In this document: positions 6,600 through 13,173 of the stretch, piece by piece
Layout of the letters: each line of letters opens with the position of its first letter
Position numbering within the stretch: the first letter of the stretch is position 1
Source of the DNA: Glo-17 sp964549735
GTDB lineage: Bacteria > Krumholzibacteriota > Krumholzibacteriia > LZORAL124-64-63
Length of the DNA: 17,451 nt
NCBI GenBank assembly: GCA_964549735.1
Contig: CAZJWO010000077.1
Coordinates: 1 to 17,451, forward strand
Direction: 5' to 3'
Position numbers and translations under genes: made by a program
The notes under the pieces: generated by a model
The model's database searches: none
What the model was told of the DNA's origin: nothing
Seen by the model: only the letters and a program-made list of their open reading frames with translations

Positions 6600-7030
6600 A
6601 GCCGCCCGACGGCATCCTCGAGACGGCGCTCTACGCGACGGATCTCGACGCGGCGCGGCGTTTCTACGGCAAGGTGCTCGGATTGCCGTTGATCGCGGCC
6701 GAGGCCGGTCGTCACGTGTTCTTCCGCTGCGGCGAGGGCGTCTTGCTGGTCTTTGAACCCGGAGCGACCGCAGCGTCCGGACACGCGGGATCGATCGGGG
6801 TGCCGGCGCACGGCGCCTGCGGTCCCGGCCACGTCGCCTTTGCCGTGCGTGAGTCCGAGCTGCCGGCGTGGCGCGAACACCTGGAGACGAACGGCGTGCC
6901 GCTCGAGGCGGAGGTCGCCTGGCCTCGCGGCGGCCGCTCGCTCTACTTCCGCGACCCTGCGGGCAACAGCGTCGAACTTGCAAGCCCCCGCTTGTGGGGG
7001 TTCGCCGAAGCGAAGCGCCGCAGCCCATGA
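6596..7030 (+). CDS. VOC-superfamily protein (glyoxalase/bleomycin-resistance/dioxygenase fold)
   Basis: A 144-residue single VOC domain, the usual size. The N-terminal beta-alpha-beta unit reads LETALYATDLDAARRFYGKVLGLPL, the second half begins at GPGHVAFAV, and the C-terminal strand is SLYFRDPAGNSVELASP. Glu9, the His of GHVAF and the Glu of SVELASP are at positions of the usual metal ligands. Members detoxify methylglyoxal, sequester antibiotics or cleave rings; the specific reaction is not deducible. The start is GTG 6596, overlapping the stop of the 28-aa leader ORF, and its own stop overlaps the next tiny ORF. The hairpin at 6983-7002 lies within the coding sequence. Confidence 0.85.
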   Translation: MKPPDGILETALYATDLDAARRFYGKVLGLPLIAAEAGRHVFFRCGEGVLLVFEPGATAASGHAGSIGVPAHGACGPGHVAFAVRESELPAWREHLETNGVPLEAEVAWPRGGRSLYFRDPAGNSVELASPRLWGFAEAKRRSP

Positions 7031-7107
7031 AGTTCCTCGCCCTGATCTCCGCCGCCGGCGCCTCGTTCCTGACTGGCGGCGCCCGGGCAGCCTCGCGTTC
7101 CTCATGA
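7027..7107 (+). CDS. 26-aa ORF resembling a signal peptide, or remnant of a secreted-protein gene
   Basis: ATG 7027 overlaps the TGA of the VOC gene (ATGA). The 26-residue product begins MKFLALISAAGASFLTGGAR and continues AASRSS. It has a Lys, a hydrophobic core and a plausible signal peptidase site after ARA, then stops. It looks like an isolated signal peptide. Either a secreted gene was truncated here, just before the convergent lactate permease gene, or this is a genuine tiny peptide. Confidence 0.35.
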   Translation: MKFLALISAAGASFLTGGARAASRSS

Positions 7108-7136
7108 CCTGCGACCGACCTGGTATCGCGCCGCGC

Positions 7137-8813
7137 TCAGTAGAGGCCCGGTCGGAGTCCGACCAGCGTCAGGCCGACCAGACCAGCGAGGATCATGATG
7201 AACAGCGTGGGAAGCGCGATCTTGCGCAGCAGGAGTCCTTCCGAGCCCGTCGCGCCGATGACACCGCAGATGGCCGCGATATTCAGTATCGACACCATGT
7301 TGCCGATCCCGGCGCCGACGTTCTGCAAGGCCACGACCAGGATGCGAGAGACACCGGCGTCCTGGGCAGAATCGTGCTGCAACACGCTGAACAGGATGTT
7401 GGACGAAGTGGTGCTGCCGGTGAGGAACGCGCCGAGGCCGCCGATCCACGGCGCGACGAGCGGGATCATCCTGCCGGTCGCCTCGGCCAGCGCGTGCGAG
7501 AGCGCCTGCATCATGCCCGGCAGGTCCTGTGGATTGCTGTCGGAATGGATGATGACCTGGGTCATCGAGACCGCGACGATCAGCGTCGCCGCGGGTTTCA
7601 GGACCTGCTTGAACGTCATGAACCAGGCGATCCGCACCTTCTCGGCCGACATCCGGTGGATCGCCCACGTCATGATCGCTACCGGGATGAACGGGACGAT
7701 ACCGGGAAGATTCAGGTAGGAAAGCGAATAGCCGAGATCCTGCCCGAAGATCCGGGGGAGATCGATGGAGAATGATCGCATCCATGCGGAGATCCCCAGC
7801 CCGGGCCAGCGGGTTACAGTCAGGATCATCGCGACCAGCAGATACGGCGCCCAGGCGAGGACGACCTGCATCTGCTTGCGAGGCTGGCGCGACACGCCGC
7901 CTCCGAGCCAGACCTCCGGCCATCGCTCGCGCTCGGGAAACCGCCAGGTCTGCTTCGGCATGAACACGCCCTTGCGTGCCGCGAGCACCCCCAGACCCAG
8001 GGTCGCGAAACCAGCGGCCAGGTCCGGCAACTCGGGACCGATCAACCAGGCGACCAGGAACTGCGTAGCCCCCGCGACGGATCCCAGAAACGCCGCGAAC
8101 GGCAGGACAGGAAGCGTTGCGCGCCAGGCTCCGGCCAGCGACCGCGAATCCTGATTTCCGAACCAGAACGTGAACAGGAAGATCCCGGCCGGCCCCCAGA
8201 AGACCAGGGCGCTGCCGGTCACGACGGCCGTCCAGGTCGATACTTCGTGAAGGAAGCTCGCAGCCTCCATCCCCTCGGCAAGCGTGGCTTCCCCGATGAC
8301 CGAACCGATGCCACCGATGATCGGTGTCCCGGCGGCACCAAAAGGAGTCTGCATGGCGTTGAAGAAGAGCCCGAATACCGCCGCAGCGAGCGTGGGGAAG
8401 CCGAGACCGACAAGGAGCGGAGCGGCGAGTGCACCGGGTGTGCCGAAGCCGGCCGCCCCTTCGACGATCGTCATGAATCCCAGGCCGATCAACAGCAGCT
8501 GGATGCGGCGATCGTCCGCGATTCCGGAGAGGTGCCACCGGATCGAAGCGATGGCGCCGCTCTGCTGCAGGTGGTTCATCAGCAGCAGCGCGCCGAATAC
8601 GATGATCACGATCTCGATCGCCTGGATCGCGCCATAGACTGCAGAAGCGGCCCACCAGTTCCAGTCGAGGCGCCACACGGACAGCCCGAGCCCGCCAGCA
8701 ACCAACCACCCGGCGCTCATCGCCTTGACGGCGGGCCAGCGTAAGCCCGCCATCAGGACGAAGACCACGACCAGCGGAGCGAACGCCAGCACTGCCAGGA
8801 TGCCGGGCTCCAT
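7137..8813 (-). CDS. lctP: Lactate permease (LctP/LldP family)
   Basis: A 558-residue polytopic membrane protein of the L-lactate permease family (usual length about 550), with many hydrophobic helices. Family-like segments include EGAAGFGTPGALAAPLLVGLG near residue 120, FNAMQTPFGAAGTPIIGG, and GAFLTGSTTSSNILFSVLQ toward the C-terminus. It moves lactate, and often glycolate, with protons across the inner membrane. ATG 8813 is used; a TTG in frame at 8816 lies nearer the GGGAG ribosome site and is an alternative. It follows the D-lactate dehydrogenase gene by about 25 bp on the same strand, so the pair forms a lactate export or uptake operon. Confidence 0.93.
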   Translation of the reverse strand: MEPGILAVLAFAPLVVVFVLMAGLRWPAVKAMSAGWLVAGGLGLSVWRLDWNWWAASAVYGAIQAIEIVIIVFGALLLMNHLQQSGAIASIRWHLSGIADDRRIQLLLIGLGFMTIVEGAAGFGTPGALAAPLLVGLGFPTLAAAVFGLFFNAMQTPFGAAGTPIIGGIGSVIGEATLAEGMEAASFLHEVSTWTAVVTGSALVFWGPAGIFLFTFWFGNQDSRSLAGAWRATLPVLPFAAFLGSVAGATQFLVAWLIGPELPDLAAGFATLGLGVLAARKGVFMPKQTWRFPERERWPEVWLGGGVSRQPRKQMQVVLAWAPYLLVAMILTVTRWPGLGISAWMRSFSIDLPRIFGQDLGYSLSYLNLPGIVPFIPVAIMTWAIHRMSAEKVRIAWFMTFKQVLKPAATLIVAVSMTQVIIHSDSNPQDLPGMMQALSHALAEATGRMIPLVAPWIGGLGAFLTGSTTSSNILFSVLQHDSAQDAGVSRILVVALQNVGAGIGNMVSILNIAAICGVIGATGSEGLLLRKIALPTLFIMILAGLVGLTLVGLRPGLY

Positions 8814-8840
8814 CAAGGGTGAGTTCTCCCGTACCGCTGC

Positions 8841-9839
8841 CTAGCCGGCCGCTTCGATCGCATGGAGCTCTCCTTCGCCCCTCTCGAACGCGGTGACATT
8901 GGCGAGCGTCGTCTCGGCGATGTTGCGGATCGCCTGGTGGGTGAAGAACGCCTGGTGTCCCGTGATCACGACGTTGGGGAACGTCAGGAGACGGGCGAAG
9001 ACATCATCGGTGATCAGGTCTTCCGAGAAGTCTTCGAAGAACAACTTGTCCTCCTCCTCATAGACGTCGAGCCCGAGAGCTCCGAGTTTGCGGCTCTTGA
9101 GGGCTTCGATCACCGCGCGGGTGTCGACCAGCGCGCCGCGGCTCGTGTTGATCAGCATCGCGCCCTCCTTCATCATGTCCAGAGCGCCGGCATCGATCAG
9201 GTGGTGCGTCTCCTTCGTGAGCGGTGCGTGAAGGGCGACGATATCCGAATCGCCGAGGATCCTGCCGAGGTCGACGAATTCGAGTCCGAGTGATCTCGCT
9301 TCGGCGCTCGGGTCCGGATCGTAGGCGAGAATCCGGCAACCGAACCCGATCATGATCCGGCAGAACGCCGCTCCGATCTTGCCGGTGCCGACCACACCGA
9401 CCGTCTTCCCCTTCATCTCGAATCCGATCAGTCCCTCGAGGGAGAAGTTGCCTTCACGGACGCGCATGTAGGCCCGGTGGAGCTTACGGTTCAACGTGAG
9501 GATCAACCCGACCGCGTGTTCGGCCACGCCTGCCGGCGAATAGGCAGGGACACGAGAGACGGTCAGGCCGAGTTCCCGCGCGGTGTCCAGGTCGACATGG
9601 TTGAAACCGGCGGATCGCAACGCGATGAGGCGCGTTCCCGATCTGGCCAGTTCCTCCAGGACCGGCGCACCGAGCTGGTCGGCAACGAACGCGCAGACGC
9701 CTGGGAAGCCCGCCGCGAGCGAGGCGGTCACGTGCGTCAGGCGCGGCTCGAGGAATACGAGGTCATGCCCGTGGCTGGCGTTGGCCTCCGTCAAGGACGT
9801 CATGTCGTACGTCTTGGCGCTGAAAACGGCGACTCTCAT
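8841..9839 (-). CDS. ldhA: D-lactate dehydrogenase (D-2-hydroxyacid dehydrogenase family)
   Basis: A 332-residue NAD-dependent enzyme interconverting pyruvate and D-lactate in the cytoplasm. The catalytic trio is visible: Arg234 in NTSRGALVDT, Glu263 in GLDVYEEE and His295 in VVITGHQAFF, each one residue from the positions known in lactobacillar D-LDH. The NAD-binding loop is VGVVGTGKIG near residue 150. ATG 9839 is preferred over an upstream start at 9935 because GGGAGG lies five bases before it and the N-terminus MRVAVFSAKTYD matches the family. The gene leads the operon with the lactate permease. Confidence 0.93.
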   Translation of the reverse strand: MRVAVFSAKTYDMTSLTEANASHGHDLVFLEPRLTHVTASLAAGFPGVCAFVADQLGAPVLEELARSGTRLIALRSAGFNHVDLDTARELGLTVSRVPAYSPAGVAEHAVGLILTLNRKLHRAYMRVREGNFSLEGLIGFEMKGKTVGVVGTGKIGAAFCRIMIGFGCRILAYDPDPSAEARSLGLEFVDLGRILGDSDIVALHAPLTKETHHLIDAGALDMMKEGAMLINTSRGALVDTRAVIEALKSRKLGALGLDVYEEEDKLFFEDFSEDLITDDVFARLLTFPNVVITGHQAFFTHQAIRNIAETTLANVTAFERGEGELHAIEAAG

Positions 9840-10109
9840 CTGAGCCTCCCGAAGAAGAAGACGGCGGGCCAGTCTGCGCGATCGACGTTCCTCGTCTGGA
9901 CAGGCGCTGTTGCCCGCCTGTAGATATCTTACCAAATCTATCCCCGATAGTCCGGAGCCGAAAGGACGTCGACGCCGCGGTCCGGCGCCCGCTCCGGACG
10001 AGCGACCGCGAACCGAACCCGCCGGCCAGGCAGTTCCATGGCGACCGCACAGGCCCGCCAGACGCGATGCCGCGCGACGCGGGCACCTTGATGAAGAAGG
10101 GCATTCTGG
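9840..10109 (-). promoter_or_regulatory. Upstream region of the lactate operon with AT-rich promoter/operator candidate
   Basis: An AT-rich patch at 9921-9950 stands out in GC-rich DNA and is the likely promoter of the lactate operon; on the minus strand TAAGAT is a weak -10. It contains the inverted repeat TAGAT/ATCTA (9921-9925/9936-9940). The minus strand reads TTGGTAAGA at 9935-9927, which equals one half of the GntR-type pyruvate/lactate regulator operator TTGGTAAGACCAA; the other half is not conserved. A 6-bp hairpin CAGGCG/CGCCTG (9901-9920) lies in the leader. Beyond about 9960 I see only a GTCCGG/CCGGAC hairpin (9980-9999). Confidence 0.35.
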
Positions 10110-10181
10110 ATGGACATCGACCGTAATGCACCAGCGATCGCTTCAACCGAGGCGTACGTGACGCCCCGCCATCATGAGTGA
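10083..10181 (+). pseudogene. Broken 5' end of an SRPBCC gene (copy of the 12815 gene start)
   Basis: From ATG 10110 the frame gives 23 residues beginning MDIDRNAPAIASTEAYV, nearly the same as the first 17 residues of the intact SRPBCC gene starting at 12815 (minus strand). The DNA match begins before the start codon (GCACC..., ribosome site region) and includes 24 identical bases around the ATG. A one-base deletion after TACGTG shifts the frame, and homology ends near 10178, where the PdxH-like gene begins. The stop (10179-10181) overlaps that gene's start (10174), so the remnant may now act as its leader ORF. Confidence 0.65.
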
Positions 10182-10752
10182 CTCGCGTCCAGTAGAACTA
10201 TTTCGGCAGTGGCTCGATGAGGCGCGTCGCACGGCCGGTATGTGGCATCCAGCGGCGTTCTGCCTGTCGACTGTCGATGAGCGGGGACGCCCGGACGCGC
10301 GCTTCGTCGAGCTGAAGAGAATCGGACCCAAGGGATTCCTTTTCGGTACACGGCTGGACTCGCCCAAAGCACGAGCGATTGTTCGGGATCCTCGCGTCGC
10401 CATGACTTTCTGGTGGGACCGGCTTGGACGCCAGGTGCGCATCATGGGAACGGCGATCAGCGCGTCACGTGAGGAGGCAGATGAGATCTTTCGGGAGCGT
10501 TCGCACGAAGCGCGGGTGGTGTCGGCGGTATCGCAGCAGAGTGAGCCTCTGACGGATCCCACCGAACTCAGGCAACGGATCGAGGAAGCACTGAGGGCTG
10601 CCGCCCCGGTGAGTTCGGAACATTGGGGCGCGTTCTGGATCCGGCCGTCGAGAATCGAGTTTCTTCGGTTCGAAGAGTCCCGGCTGCATGAGCGGCGCGT
10701 CTATGTGCGCGACGACGGAGAACGGTGGTTGAAGGAATGGCTCTGTCCGTGA
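10174..10752 (+). CDS. pdxH: Pyridoxamine/pyridoxine 5'-phosphate oxidase family (PdxH-like)
   Basis: A 192-residue FMN-dependent split-barrel protein that by family would oxidise PNP or PMP to pyridoxal 5'-phosphate in the cytoplasm. Family landmarks are AFCLSTVDERGRPDARFVELK near residue 28, the FMN-site pattern FLFGTRLDSPKARAI, FWWDRLGRQVRIMG, SQQSEPL, and a C-terminal dimerisation/active-site motif RLHERRVYVR ending in W.KEWLCP. It is slightly shorter than enteric PdxH, and the GAWASPQS segment is changed to VSAVSQQS, so a divergent specificity is possible. There is no ribosome site of its own; the start overlaps the stop of the SRPBCC remnant ORF. The start could lie slightly downstream, but the N-terminus ELFRQWLDEA fits the family. 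Confidence 0.85.
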   Translation: MSDSRPVELFRQWLDEARRTAGMWHPAAFCLSTVDERGRPDARFVELKRIGPKGFLFGTRLDSPKARAIVRDPRVAMTFWWDRLGRQVRIMGTAISASREEADEIFRERSHEARVVSAVSQQSEPLTDPTELRQRIEEALRAAAPVSSEHWGAFWIRPSRIEFLRFEESRLHERRVYVRDDGERWLKEWLCP

Positions 10753-10862
10753 CTTACGGTAGCGACCGCTATGCGCGGGCGCCGCGGGCGAAATTGCCAT
10801 ACGGGTCGCTGCGCCGTTCTCCCGTTCGACGACCGAGCGTTGTCCCATTCGAGGAGATGTCC

Positions 10863-11273
10863 ATGAAAATCACAGTTCAGACCGTCGTAAGAGCCGAGCT
10901 GGGTCCGACCTGGGATGCGTGGAACGACCCGGCGGACATCGAGCAGTGGAATGCCGCCCAAGATGACTGGCACACGACCCGGAGCTCCGTCGATCTGCGT
11001 GAAGGCGGGAACTTCTTGGCGCGGATGGAGGCCAAGGACGGCAGCGCCGGCTTCGACTTCGAGGGAGTATTCACGCGCATCGTGCCTCACGAGACGATCG
11101 AATACCGGATGAGCGATGGCCGGGAGGTCAAGGTCGAGTTCGTCGAGCGTGCTGGCGGCGTCCTGGTGAAGGAGACATTCGACGCGGAGTCAGAGAACCC
11201 GCCAGAACTCCAGCGCCAGGGATGGCAGGCCATCCTGGACAACTTCCGCCGGCATGTGGAGGCGAAGCATTGA
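10863..11273 (+). CDS. SRPBCC/AHSA1-domain protein
   Basis: A 136-residue helix-grip (START-like) protein. It opens with the typical VVRAELGPTWDAWNDPADIEQWN, has the central strand FDFEGVFTRIVPHETIEYRMSDGREVKVEF, and ends with a long C-terminal helix (LQRQGWQAILDNFRRHVEA). The AHSA1-like branch includes Hsp90-activator relatives and many bacterial ligand-binding proteins of unknown cargo. GAGGAG at 10851-10856 is six bases before ATG 10863, so that start is used rather than the ATG at 10857. It lies between the PdxH-like and PhnB-like genes on the same strand, probably co-transcribed. Confidence 0.85.
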   Translation: MKITVQTVVRAELGPTWDAWNDPADIEQWNAAQDDWHTTRSSVDLREGGNFLARMEAKDGSAGFDFEGVFTRIVPHETIEYRMSDGREVKVEFVERAGGVLVKETFDAESENPPELQRQGWQAILDNFRRHVEAKH

Positions 11274-11347
11274 AGCGGAGGCCAGGGTTCTAGAACGCTT
11301 TTTGTCAAGTTCGCCGGGATCCCGAACAGGGAGGCAGGAGGCTTCGC

Positions 11348-12271
11348 ATGGGTATGGGCAAGATCTTACCGCATCTGTGGTTCGACTCGGAGGCGAACGA
11401 AGCCGCCGGGTTCTACACGAGCGTCTTTCGCGGCTCGCGAATCACGAGCAGGACGACCCTGCGCGACACGCCTGCGGGCGACACCGACATCGTCACGTTC
11501 GAGCTGGCGGGCCACCGGTTCATGGCGATCAGCGCCGGGCCCCATTTCCGGTTCAATCCTTCGATCTCGTTCATCCTGAATTTCGACCCGTCGCAGGACG
11601 AGAACGCGATGCAGAACCTGAACGTGATGTGGCAGAAGCTCACGGAAGGCGGGAAGCCGCTCATGCCGCTCGACAAGTACCCGTTCAGCGAGCGCTATGG
11701 CTGGGCTACCGACAAGTACGGCGTCAGCTGGCAGTTCATCCTCTCGGACCCCGAGGGCGAAGATCGACCGTTCATCGTGCCGTCGCTCCTGTTCGTGGGG
11801 TCCAATGCCGGGCGCGCCGAGGAGGCGATCCGCTTCTACACGTCCGTCTTCCGCAACGCGCGCCAAGGAACTGTCGCGAGGTACGCCAAGGGCCAGGAGC
11901 CCGACCGGGAAGGGACGATCATGTTCGCCGATTTCATGATCGAGGACCAGTGGTTCGCGGCCATGGACAGCGCACGGCGGCATGACTTCGGTTTCAATGA
12001 GGCGATCTCGCTGCTCATCGACTGCCAGACCCAGGAGGAGATCGACCACTACTGGGACAAGCTCTCGGCGGTTCCGGAGGCCGAGCAGTGCGGCTGGCTC
12101 AAGGATCGGTTCGGCGTTTCTTGGCAGGTTGCGCCCGCGGACCTGGAGCGGATGATGAACCAGGGTACGCCGGGCCAGGTCGCGCGGGTGACGGGTGAGT
12201 TCCTCAGGATGAAGAAGTTCGATCTGGCGAAGCTAAGGCACGCCTACAAGGAGGCGGCGCCGGGCGCGTGA
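11348..12271 (+). CDS. PhnB-like tandem VOC protein
   Basis: A 307-residue protein made of two PhnB-type VOC units. The first begins ILPHLWFDSEANEAAGFYTSVF and the second, near residue 150, begins PSLLFVGSNAGRAEEAIRFYTSVF. Each unit ends in the family's D.YGVSWQF / DRFGVSWQV strand. The family is often misnamed 3-demethylubiquinone methyltransferase; most members have no proven activity. AGGAGG (11336-11341) six bases upstream supports ATG 11348; an ATG two codons later is less well placed. The C-terminal 35 residues (VARVTGEFLRMKKFDLAKLRHAY) form the usual helical tail. It is the last plus-strand gene before convergent transcription. Confidence 0.88.
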   Translation: MGMGKILPHLWFDSEANEAAGFYTSVFRGSRITSRTTLRDTPAGDTDIVTFELAGHRFMAISAGPHFRFNPSISFILNFDPSQDENAMQNLNVMWQKLTEGGKPLMPLDKYPFSERYGWATDKYGVSWQFILSDPEGEDRPFIVPSLLFVGSNAGRAEEAIRFYTSVFRNARQGTVARYAKGQEPDREGTIMFADFMIEDQWFAAMDSARRHDFGFNEAISLLIDCQTQEEIDHYWDKLSAVPEAEQCGWLKDRFGVSWQVAPADLERMMNQGTPGQVARVTGEFLRMKKFDLAKLRHAYKEAAPGA

Positions 12272-12333
12272 TGGTTTGCCGCCTTCGGCCCGCGCGGGTG
12301 AGGCGCGACGCGCTGAACGGATCGGCCGCCCGC

Positions 12334-12353
12334 GGCACCTGTAGGTCGGTGCC
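12334..12353. terminator. Hairpin between convergent PhnB-like and SRPBCC genes
   Basis: GGCACC (12334-12339) pairs with GGTGCC (12348-12353) over an 8-nt loop in the 88-bp convergent gap. No T run follows on either strand, so it is only a candidate bidirectional terminator. Confidence 0.35.
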
Positions 12354-12359
12354 AAGCCG

Positions 12360-12815
12360 TCACGCCGCACCTTCTCGAGCGCGCCGTTCCGCCTCGATCT
12401 TCAGCGCTGCGACGCCCTTGTTCAGCGACGCAGCCAGCATCCGCCGCATCGGCCCCGCGAAGAGCCGCACGAGCAGCCCGTCGAACGACTCCTCTGTCCG
12501 CACGCGCGTGCCGCTACCCTCTGACTCGAACGTCCACGTGTGGACGGCGCGGATGCCGAGCGGAGCGCGTCCCGTCCAGCCGATCTGACGCTCCCGATCG
12601 ACAACCTGGAGCGTCGAGGCGATCGGTACCCCGCCTGCTTTCCACCGGAACTGTGTCCCGGGCGAGAGCGGGCCGCTGACGTCGACGGACGTCACGTCCG
12701 CGTTCCACTGCGGCCACGCGCACAAGTCGGTCTGCACCGCCCACACCAGTGATGAAGGGGCGTCCACGTACGCCTCGGCCGAGGCGAAAGCTGGCGCGTT
12801 ACGGTCGATGTCCAT
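12360..12815 (-). CDS. SRPBCC protein (polyketide cyclase/dehydrase-like)
   Basis: A 151-residue helix-grip domain: AEAYVDAPSSLVWAVQTDLCAWPQWNADV at the N-terminus, the strand pattern PGTQFRWKAGGVPIASTLQVVD, W.GRAPLGIRAVHTWTFES, and a C-terminal helix (AASLNKGVAALKIEAERRA). Family members bind or cyclise hydrophobic ligands, and many are uncharacterised. The start ATG 12815 has AAGGTG eight bases upstream. Its start region, from before the ribosome site to about codon 22, has a degenerate copy at 10083-10181 upstream of the PdxH-like gene, evidence of duplication within the locus. Confidence 0.85.
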   Translation of the reverse strand: MDIDRNAPAFASAEAYVDAPSSLVWAVQTDLCAWPQWNADVTSVDVSGPLSPGTQFRWKAGGVPIASTLQVVDRERQIGWTGRAPLGIRAVHTWTFESEGSGTRVRTEESFDGLLVRLFAGPMRRMLAASLNKGVAALKIEAERRAREGAA

Positions 12816-12827
12816 CCAGAATCACCT

Positions 12828-13115
12828 TCATGGCTCAGGTGCTAGCCAGGCACGACGTTTCGCGTGAGCGATGGCGCAAGGCGGCGCGCCGCCTGCCCCG
12901 CCCTCCTGCTGGCGGCGTGTCGACGCTGTCGCCGCCTGCTCGATGATCTGGAGGCAACACCTCGTCTGGCCGTACATGTCGCCGGGTGAAGCAACGCTTC
13001 CATCCGGAGCGATGGGGGCGGTGCCGGACACTGCGACGAACGGCCCGACGCGGACAGCACGCGAGAAGCCGATGCGTTGCTCGAACGGAGATCCGGAGGT
13101 GACCGAGTTGCGCAT
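12828..13115 (-). pseudogene. 3'-truncated RidA (YjgF/YER057c/UK114) gene
   Basis: ATG 13115, with GGAAGG seven bases upstream, starts a good RidA N-terminus: residues 1-57 include QRIGFSRAVRVGPFVAVSGT, then DGSVASPGDMYGQTR and CCLQIIEQA, as in RidA-family enamine/imine deaminases. After residue 57 the family sequence stops. The frame continues as Gly/Arg/Ala-rich filler to 12828, giving 95 residues against the usual 130 or so. The catalytic Arg and the substrate loop of the missing half are absent, so the product should be inactive. The breakpoint lies near 12945, just upstream of the SRPBCC gene. Confidence 0.7.
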
Positions 13116-13173
13116 ATTTTTTCCTTCCTGGCGGCTGACGTGCCGGCGCCGAGCTGCAGGCCGGTAGGCGCGG

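Noticed and set aside
9763..10146. Minus-strand frame with YGRCPSR also seen in a frame at 12749-12946
   Set aside because: The shared peptide is only the antisense reading of the duplicated SRPBCC gene start, not a protein family.
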